From Parvularcula sp039822105 (GTDB taxonomy: Bacteria > Pseudomonadota > Alphaproteobacteria > Caulobacterales > Parvularculaceae), in NCBI GenBank assembly GCA_039822105.1, contig JBCBMW010000012.1, positions 48,140-112,139 on the forward strand: DNA of 64,000 bases, written 5' to 3'. A program made the translations under genes and the position numbers. Below the pieces are notes generated by a model. The model searched no databases and was not told the origin of the DNA. It was given only the letters and a program-made list of their open reading frames with translations. This document shows positions 58,351 to 64,000 of this stretch, in pieces (position 1 is the stretch's first letter; each line of letters opens with the position of its first letter).

Positions 58351-58431
58351 GGGATAAGAATGGGGTAAAAAGACCAGCAATCGGGGCTTTTCTTGGCCGC
58401 CGCCATGCGCTATCGGCCCCCTTCGTGGTGA

Positions 58432-58507
58432 TCCCCAGTAGCTCAGTTGGTAGAGCAAGCGACTGTTAATCGCTGGGTCGCTGGTTCGAGTCCGGCCTGG
58501 GGAGCCA
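58432..58507 (+). tRNA. tRNA-Asn (GTT)
   Basis: A 76-base cloverleaf with encoded CCA. The acceptor TCCCCAG/CTGGGGA is perfect. The D arm is GCTCAGTTGGTAGAGC, the anticodon loop in GCGACTGTTAATCGC gives GTT, and the T loop is GGTTCGAGTCC. The discriminator base is G. Confidence 0.96.
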
Positions 58508-58569
58508 CGCCTTCCCTTTTTGTGATCGTTGATTTCGGTCTGCGATTCACAACAAAAGCGCGAAGGTAG

Positions 58570-58645
58570 GCCCCTATAGCTCAGCTGGTAGAGCAACTGA
58601 TTTGTAATCAGTAGGTCCGCGGTTCGAGTCCGTGTGGGGGCACCA
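58570..58645 (+). tRNA. tRNA-Thr (TGT)
   Basis: A 76-base cloverleaf with encoded CCA. The acceptor GCCCCTA/TGGGGGC pairs with one U-G. The anticodon stem ACTGA/TCAGT encloses TTTGTAA, giving TGT. The T loop is GGTTCGAGTCC and the discriminator base is A. It marks the boundary between core genes and the accessory-looking segment to its right. Confidence 0.96.
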
Positions 58646-58710
58646 CCAAATCACTGAAACACAATATTAAATTTCTTTCCAGATGTCGTCGTGTGCGTTC
58701 CAGACGGCAT

Positions 58711-58730
58711 TGGGTACCTCATGGGTACCA
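58711..58730. repeat. Tandem TGGGTACC repeats beside tRNA-Thr
   Basis: TGGGTACC occurs at 58711-58718 and again at 58722-58729, in the 284-base non-coding gap (58646-58929) between tRNA-Thr and the nuclease-like gene. Short repeats like these are seen near integrase attachment regions, but no integrase gene and no second copy of the tRNA 3' end was found. Confidence 0.3.
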
Positions 58731-58929
58731 AATTGTAGCACCATATTTCGCCCTGCGGACGACTATAAAAATGGCGTTGGAAGGTGTTTCTGACTGAATC
58801 TTGAATCGCCGAGGGCTACGCGAAGCAATCCAAGCAGTTAATCTCGGGCAGTTGCCCTGAGGCGACATCGGAGCGACGATAACAATTGTGGCGTTTGACG
58901 TGTGTAGCCGACCCGGCAGAAGGGAGGGC

Positions 58930-59964
58930 TCATGGCTTTGAAATAAATTCGCGCAACCGCGAATGATGCACCATTTCAGGGATGGTCTGTAAAGTGAAGA
59001 CCTTGCCCTGCGTGGCTTCGAGGAGCTTCTTCATATCCTGGCGGCGCTGTTTGAAACCCCTACCCGCAATACAGGCAATGACTTCGTAGCGCGGCCCTTC
59101 TTCGGGTGTGCGGTCTCGCACGCTCATCGTGCGAAGATGCTGAACACGAGTAACCTTATCGCGCGCCGTACCATCATCTTCTGCAAGCTTCGCTTCGATA
59201 ATAACCCGCGGATTGAATTCATTGGGAATTATGAAATCCGGCGCCTGCTCGAAGCCTTCGATCCGCTCCGCACGCTTCGTCTTTCGAAAGCTGATACCGT
59301 GCTTGGTGAGCAGTTTCTCGATGGCGGTTTCAACGAGGTCGCCAACAAGTTCGCTGACAGAATCTCGATGCCCTGCAAAAGGCCGACCAAGGAAGCGCTC
59401 ATAGAGCAACATGGCATAGGGCACACCTAGGTCGGCGAGTGGCGCGACGCTAGCAAGGCCTGAACCGGTGTCTGCCTTGTCGAGTCGATGGATAATTGCC
59501 GGATCCTCATTGTCCGGACCATCCGCAAGCAAATGACAGGCTGATACCACAAGCGCTTTCACTCGGTCCCCGGTGACGCCTGTTGGCTTCAACGGCTTGT
59601 TCGGTGAGAGACGGACATTACGGTCCACGGTGCGCGCCGCACCCTGGGTGACTTTGGTGTCGGTGAGTTCCGTGGCGGCTTCTGCCCATTCGGATGGGGT
59701 GAAGCCGAGCATTGCGCGCAGCACGATCAGCGTAATCGGCTTCTCAAATGCAAGAAGCACGGCCTGATCCGCATTGAGCTCGGTGAAGCCGTTAGTCTTC
59801 TTCTTCAGAGCTTCGTAGCCAGCCTCAAAAACCGGGTAATCAACAAAGCCCTCACCTTTGGGTAACGTCATGAAGCCCGACTTTAGGGTGTCGAAGACGC
59901 CATCAACATAGTTTTCAATATCGGCTTCGATATCAGTGTATGAGACTTCAAAAGGCGATGGCAT
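58930..59964 (-). CDS. PD-(D/E)XK nuclease-like protein, candidate restriction endonuclease
   Basis: A 344-residue protein of no family I can name. The N-terminal two thirds are helical. The C-terminal part has a PD-(D/E)XK signature: Asp243 (EQAPDFIIP), then Glu257-Ala-Lys259 (RVIIEAKLAEDDGTARDK), preceded by a helix with Glu213 (VETAIEKLLTKHGI). The start is ATG at 59964 (or 59967) after AAGGGAG, lying 17-20 bases inside the 3' end of the methyltransferase gene, so the two are translationally coupled. A restriction partner of that methyltransferase is the most economical reading. The frame extends upstream to 60126, but those residues lie antisense-free within the methyltransferase and look non-coding. 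Confidence 0.65.
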   Translation of the reverse strand: MPSPFEVSYTDIEADIENYVDGVFDTLKSGFMTLPKGEGFVDYPVFEAGYEALKKKTNGFTELNADQAVLLAFEKPITLIVLRAMLGFTPSEWAEAATELTDTKVTQGAARTVDRNVRLSPNKPLKPTGVTGDRVKALVVSACHLLADGPDNEDPAIIHRLDKADTGSGLASVAPLADLGVPYAMLLYERFLGRPFAGHRDSVSELVGDLVETAIEKLLTKHGISFRKTKRAERIEGFEQAPDFIIPNEFNPRVIIEAKLAEDDGTARDKVTRVQHLRTMSVRDRTPEEGPRYEVIACIAGRGFKQRRQDMKKLLEATQGKVFTLQTIPEMVHHSRLREFISKP

Positions 59965-62143
59965 CATACTCCCTTTCGCCATTGTGCGTATTTTCGAAAA
60001 GCGGCCCGAAAGCTGCTTGCGGTATGTCCACCGCTTCTGCAGCAGCCGCGATTTCTTCGGGATCGCCGAGAGCACCATGCTGCTGGCCAACCAGTGCAAG
60101 CTTTTCGGCTGTCGGCAGGGTAGCATCCCAACCGCTGTGGAGGTTCCAGATAGCGAGTCTAGTCAGGTGACCAAAGGTAATACACCGAGCATCACCAATG
60201 CGGGGTTTAACGCCGGCCTGCTTAAGTTGCGCAAGCTCGCCCGCAACCAGGCTTGCTAATTCATCGCCATTCTTGCAGATTGACCCCGTCTGTACACTAC
60301 CCGAAGACCGGTTCACAAAGACAGTGTCTATGATGGATGAGCTGGTACCGCTAATGTGGATTGAGCCTCCCATCTCCGCTGGGCAAGGAATTGTCGCCGA
60401 GCAATTCAAGCCCGAGTCTAGGATTGCGACTGCAATAGCTTCGTAGGAGTCAAGCTTGTTGTGGTGATAGGTAAAGGCGAGAGGCGCACCCGGCTTAAGC
60501 GCCGTTGCCATCTTTGAATAAACAGCAGCTAGCCCTTCGGTGAAATGTTCGATCGTTCGGCCAGCAGTCTGGTTCCCTGTCAACTCGCCAGCATTACGAC
60601 TCGAACTAAGCTCAAAGCCGTCTTGGTCGTGACCGACCAGGGCGCGCAGCCAGACATAGCAAAAGTCCATCAGCTCACCGTACTGGACATTGGCAAAGTA
60701 TGGCGGGTCAGTGAACACTGCGTCGAGGCTGGCAGTTTCAATTTCAATATCAGTTGAGCTGGCGCAGTGAATGCTAACGCTGCGCTTCCGGCATCCGTTC
60801 GCTTGTTCGCCGATCCACTCGCCAGGGATGGGAACCTGCACCTTTTTCTTGCCTTCGCGGCGTGTTTCATACGGGGCGTCGCAGTACCGCTTGGCTTTTG
60901 CATACTTGTCGACGATGTTTGACCATCCTCCAGAACCGACATTGATGCCACGGCTATTCACAATTCCGAGCAGGTTCGACTCAACTTGCATCAAACCAAC
61001 AGGGAATCCGTGCACTGAGAATATATCGAGCGACTTCAGCGCCATCGTATCGTAGCGGCAAAGCATATTCTGATAACGCAGTAGATCAGATAGATTTGTC
61101 GCGAGCGCGTGCCGCACCCGCTTGTTTTTAATAGCCGCAATCAGCGATGCGCTTTTCTCGAGGCCATATAGCTGGCGGGCGTTGAAAAGTTGCCGATAGT
61201 ACCGATAGCCCCAACGATGCAGCCGGTCCGTTTCATCGCCAGGAAGAATTTCCTGTGTCGGCACAAATTGGGTATTCTGCTTGGCCCATAGTTCCTCAAT
61301 TTCTTTGGTGCGCGCGAGATCCTTTTCATCGGGCGCTTTAAAAAAGCGACCCTGGTGCCCTTTTTTGCGCTCGGGATTGAAGTACTCAATCGCGATAAGG
61401 CGATGGCGTAGCGGCCCCATTTCAGATTGCGGGTATCTGTTGATATGCCCGCATGATGGACAGGCACACCGGTTGCGCTTTGCCGGTCCTTCGAGAATTA
61501 GGTCAGCGTTGCAGCTTGAACATTGACCTAGGTCTTCTTTGGAAGCGCACTCATTGAGAGCATGACACTTACTGCAGACAATGACGTGGGCTGGATGCCG
61601 GGTATCATCGGCAATACGATATCCAGGAAAGAGCGGAACATCTGCACCGCATTCACTGCAATCGATTTCTTTGACCCAGATAAAGTACTTCACCGGCACC
61701 TCTGCGTCGCCATAGATCGGGCAATCAGTTCGGTAAAAGCGGCCAAGGTCAGAGTTTAAAGCTAACAGGAGCTGATCCGCGGCTTCGCGATAGGCCGCTA
61801 GATCCACGCGCTCAATCTCTTCCTTAACGATCCACGCTGCCATGGGATTGATGTCGTATCCCTGCACATCGCAGCCAACTCGGTTTGCCTCGATAAGAGG
61901 CGTGCCGCCGCCCATGAACGGATCAACCACTTTTTTGCCAAGAAAGTCGTGGGGCTGAAAGAAAGTTTCTGTGACCGACTGGTCCGCAAATTCTGAAAGC
62001 ATCAGAGCACGGAACAACGTGCCCGGTCGACGAGCAAACCATTTATGCACAGCAATGATTGGCCGGTAGTTCTGCTGGACCTGCTTCTCATTTAGAGCAA
62101 GCTCAGCGACAAACGGTATGCTGTAGTTTCGCTCTATGGTCAT
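59948..62143 (-). CDS. Zinc-ribbon DNA methyltransferase (DUF1156/COG1743-like)
   Basis: A 731-residue SAM-dependent DNA amino-methyltransferase. SAM motif I is KKVVDPFMGGGTPLIEA (Asp74), preceded by VHKWFARRPGTLFRAL, which resembles the WWARRP block of DUF1156 proteins. The catalytic motif IV is AVFTDPPYFANVQYGELMDF (DPPY at 479-482). Between them are four C-x-x-C pairs (162/165, 190/193, 208/211, 228/231), forming one or two zinc ribbons. The order I then IV fits N6-adenine methylases with a large insertion. The start chosen is ATG at 62143; a TTG eight codons earlier (62167) is possible. It is followed by the overlapping nuclease-like gene. Confidence 0.78.
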   Translation of the reverse strand: MTIERNYSIPFVAELALNEKQVQQNYRPIIAVHKWFARRPGTLFRALMLSEFADQSVTETFFQPHDFLGKKVVDPFMGGGTPLIEANRVGCDVQGYDINPMAAWIVKEEIERVDLAAYREAADQLLLALNSDLGRFYRTDCPIYGDAEVPVKYFIWVKEIDCSECGADVPLFPGYRIADDTRHPAHVIVCSKCHALNECASKEDLGQCSSCNADLILEGPAKRNRCACPSCGHINRYPQSEMGPLRHRLIAIEYFNPERKKGHQGRFFKAPDEKDLARTKEIEELWAKQNTQFVPTQEILPGDETDRLHRWGYRYYRQLFNARQLYGLEKSASLIAAIKNKRVRHALATNLSDLLRYQNMLCRYDTMALKSLDIFSVHGFPVGLMQVESNLLGIVNSRGINVGSGGWSNIVDKYAKAKRYCDAPYETRREGKKKVQVPIPGEWIGEQANGCRKRSVSIHCASSTDIEIETASLDAVFTDPPYFANVQYGELMDFCYVWLRALVGHDQDGFELSSSRNAGELTGNQTAGRTIEHFTEGLAAVYSKMATALKPGAPLAFTYHHNKLDSYEAIAVAILDSGLNCSATIPCPAEMGGSIHISGTSSSIIDTVFVNRSSGSVQTGSICKNGDELASLVAGELAQLKQAGVKPRIGDARCITFGHLTRLAIWNLHSGWDATLPTAEKLALVGQQHGALGDPEEIAAAAEAVDIPQAAFGPLFENTHNGEREYDAIAF

Positions 62144-62721
62144 GAGATATCCGCCTAAAATGAACAAACCGCATTAGTCGGATTGGTGCGCACTAGCAAG
62201 TAAACAACGGCTGTAAGGCGGTATTCTCCTGAATTTCACGTAGGCCAAATTTCTATTATGCTGTTTTTCGTAGCGGCTAGTGAAGAGACCTCCGCACAAA
62301 GTACCTAGCGATAAAAGACCGGGCCTGACCAGTTCTTACACTCTTCGCTTAAGTATTCTCACCTGCTACGCATCAGCATCGAATTTGAATGTGCAGGGTG
62401 CGGATGGCCTCCCCTATCCTAGCAACCTGTAAGCGATTCCTGGCGACAGCGTCGTGCCAATACCGGTCGATCGACGCGCTCCCCCAAGCTTCCTATGTTC
62501 GCCCGTTCAGCCCCTTGGCACCCACTTCATCGTCGACCGCTTCCGGCGCTCTTCTACCTCGGCGCGCCGAAACCTAGACCCTCTGCAAAACGAACGTTTT
62601 TCGGAAGACTCTCGAAATCACGTCGAAGCGATCCACAGGTAAGCCAATGGCTTCCGAGAACTCTTTCTTGAAACCGCCTTCCGAATAAGTGATAATTCCA
62701 AGACTTTTCGAAAGGGGAAGC
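62144..62721. other. 578-base gap with no recognised gene
   Basis: Nothing coding could be supported here. The segment nearest the recombinase (about 62585-62715) is richer in A/T and contains short dyads such as CTTTTCGAAAGG, where a recombinase promoter or res-type site could lie. The middle part may be decayed coding sequence, but no frame carries a recognisable protein. Confidence 0.4.
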
Positions 62722-63336
62722 ATGGCAACACATCGGATTGGATACGCAAGGGTCTCAACCCAGGACCAAGACCCTGCCCTTCAACTCGATGCGTTGAATG
62801 CTGCGGGATGCGAACGAATCTTCCAAGAGAAAGCATCGGGAGCGTAGCGTGACCGCCCGCAGCTCATGGCAGCCCTCGATTATCTAAGAGAAGGTGACAC
62901 CTTGGTGGTGTGGAAACTCGACCGGCTTGCGCGTTCGATGAAGCAGCTCATTGAGACCGTCGAAGCCCTCGGAGAGCGAGGTGTCGGGTTTCAGAGCCTT
63001 ACAGAGAACATCGATACGACCTCCCCTTCCGGCCGCCTCGTCTTCCACATCTTCGCATCGCTGGCTGAGTTTGAGCGATCGATCATCCGTGAGCGTACCC
63101 TCGCCGGTCTCGCCGCGGCGCGGTCCCAGGGCCGCCAGGGCGGCCGCCCGAAGGCGATGACCGACGACGACCGGCGAATGGTCGAGAGCCTTCTCCGCGA
63201 CACAGATATCTCGCTAGCGCGGATCGCAAAACAGAGCGGGGTAGCGGTCTCGACAATCTATAAGGAGTTCCCGGGCGGAAGGGGCGCTCTGCGAGAAGGC
63301 GCGCGGAATCAGTCTGTAGCTCAGTCCAAATCTTGA
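62722..63336 (+). pseudogene. Serine recombinase/resolvase interrupted by an in-frame amber codon
   Basis: The 204-codon frame from the ATG at 62722 (ribosome site AAGGGGAAG) encodes a typical resolvase/invertase: RIGYARVSTQDQDPALQLDAL with catalytic Ser12, then EKASGA, and after the interruption RDRPQLMAALDYLREGDTLVVWKLDRLARS, EFERSIIRERTLAGLAAARSQGRQGGRPK and a C-terminal Hin-type helix-turn-helix (ISLARIAKQSGVAVSTIYKEF). Codon 42 is TAG (62845-62847), where relatives usually have Lys or Gln between GA and RDRP. A restart at the ATG 62866 would give 156 residues lacking the catalytic Ser. So it is either inactive or needs amber readthrough. Confidence 0.8.
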
Positions 63337-64000
63337 GGCCTTAGACGGTGTAATCTCGTTAGTAGCACCGCCAAAACCCCTCCCAAAACCAGGTGGAGGA
63401 GGAGCATTATCCCTAACGGCAGTAGTGTACTTATTTCAGCACCAATATTCTGAAGACCGAACGACAATGCAAGGAATAAGGGGAAGCCCACGACTGAAAT
63501 CATTGTACCAGCCCGAGCAGTCTTGAAATTGTAAAGCGCAAGCCAGGGATAAGAAACAGGGATCGAGAGACTATTGGTCAAGCGCGAAAATTGTATCAGG
63601 TGAATAGCAAAATAGGCCTGGACCACGAGAAGAATGGGTAGACCAAGTCGGCCAAGATCAGCATAACTGATCTCGATCCCTACTAAACTTAAAGAGCGTT
63701 CAGAGACTCGTTTTTTCTTCAGATATTTGGCTGCTTGATCAAGAGAGAGTGTGTCAATATCCTTTGTTTCCTCAAAAAGTTCGGCATACTCGATTTCAAA
63801 AGAACCAACGCGTATAGGCGCTGCACCGCTAGATTGGAGATAGCTGTTCAATAGGGCGAAACCTACGAGTTCTGAACGGAACTCATCTTCGAGATTAAGT
63901 ATGCCGTGCCAATCCCCGTCAGAGGAACCAATTGTCCTCAAACGGACGAGCGCGTGGGGATAATCAAATGGACCAATAGCTTTGTTACAAAATAAATAGA
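63321..64000 (-). CDS. Membrane protein, unknown, 5' end beyond window
   Basis: The reading frame remains open to the right edge (upstream residues include FCNKAIGPFDYPHALVRL), so the start lies outside. The visible ~226 residues have a soluble N-terminal half (VGSFEIEYAELFEETKDIDT, AAKYLKKKRVSERSLSL) and three or four C-terminal membrane helices (LPILLVVQAYFAIHLIQF, MISVVGFPLFLALSFGL, LLPLGIMLLLHLVLGGVLAVLL). Composition is AT-richer than the core genes. I recognise no family. Its 3' end overlaps the end of the recombinase by 16 bases. Confidence 0.6.
   Translation of the reverse strand, partial: YLFCNKAIGPFDYPHALVRLRTIGSSDGDWHGILNLEDEFRSELVGFALLNSYLQSSGAAPIRVGSFEIEYAELFEETKDIDTLSLDQAAKYLKKKRVSERSLSLVGIEISYADLGRLGLPILLVVQAYFAIHLIQFSRLTNSLSIPVSYPWLALYNFKTARAGTMISVVGFPLFLALSFGLQNIGAEISTLLPLGIMLLLHLVLGGVLAVLLTRLHRLRPQDLD

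Noticed and set aside
58843..58861. CTCGGGCA/TGCCC-GAG dyad downstream of the nuclease-like gene as a terminator
   Set aside because: The stem has a bulge and a two-base loop, and no U-run follows on the minus strand.
59968..60126. 53-codon N-terminal extension of the nuclease-like gene
   Set aside because: It lies wholly within the methyltransferase gene, and a ribosome site directly precedes the internal ATG codons at 59964/59967.
62389..62642. Short plus-strand frames in the gap before the recombinase
   Set aside because: No ribosome site, Ser/Arg-rich composition and no motif; treated as non-coding or decayed sequence.

Overview
The window is a chromosomal segment of an alphaproteobacterium with moderately high GC. 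The main evidence is a popZ polar-organiser gene, a BamF-type (DUF3035) lipoprotein after lspA, LpxI instead of LpxH in the lipid A cluster, and frequent GTG/TTG starts and 1-4 base gene overlaps. I cannot name the genus; a Caulobacterales/Parvularculales-like organism would fit.

Layout. 1-1979: the 3' part of dinB (DNA polymerase IV), an ArsC/Spx-like protein and a RidA-family protein. 1926-18541 (minus strand): the conserved envelope and translation cluster rpsB-tsf-pyrH-...-frr-uppS-cdsA-dxr-rseP-bamA-ompH-lpxD-fabZ-lpxA-lpxI-lpxB. It links ribosome and nucleotide functions with isoprenoid, phospholipid, outer-membrane protein and lipid A synthesis. Two unusual genes interrupt it between pyrH and frr: a membrane-anchored Cas4-like nuclease and an AT-rich membrane protein on the opposite strand. 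18659-25276: regulators and accessory metabolism, namely a membrane-bound AraC regulator, a DUF2306 protein, glyoxalase I, an alginate-export-like porin, and a TetR / phytanoyl-CoA dioxygenase / hydrolase group. 25290-29576: pdxH, aroC, a small membrane protein and recQ. 29687-36561: two alpha/beta hydrolases, small proteins, a serine hydrolase, a lytic transglycosylase and mnmC. 36551-40539: mtgA-glyQ on minus, a HAD phosphatase-ribF pair on plus, and a GNAT. 40587-44599: ileS-lspA-bamF. 45100-48462 (minus): a compact polyamine operon running ornithine decarboxylase, speD, speE, ureohydrolase. 48718-51935: PhoD phosphatase, popZ and a PCMT-like methyltransferase. 52079-58350: tRNA-Cys, a complete three-gene RND efflux operon and its terminator. 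58432-58645: tRNA-Asn and tRNA-Thr.

58646-64000 looks like an accessory island beside tRNA-Thr. It holds a translationally overlapping pair made of a zinc-ribbon DNA methyltransferase and a PD-(D/E)XK nuclease-like protein (a candidate restriction-modification or defence unit), a serine recombinase broken by an in-frame amber codon, and a membrane protein cut by the window edge. No integrase, IS element or CRISPR array was found.

The best candidates for something little described are the Cas4-like membrane nuclease inside the pyrH-frr cluster and the methyltransferase/nuclease pair next to tRNA-Thr. Several clean inverted repeats in promoter regions (TetR operator, gloA/porin divergence, pdxH/aroC divergence, RND promoter) are likely regulatory sites. 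All family assignments rest on reading motifs in the translated sequence; no database search was possible.
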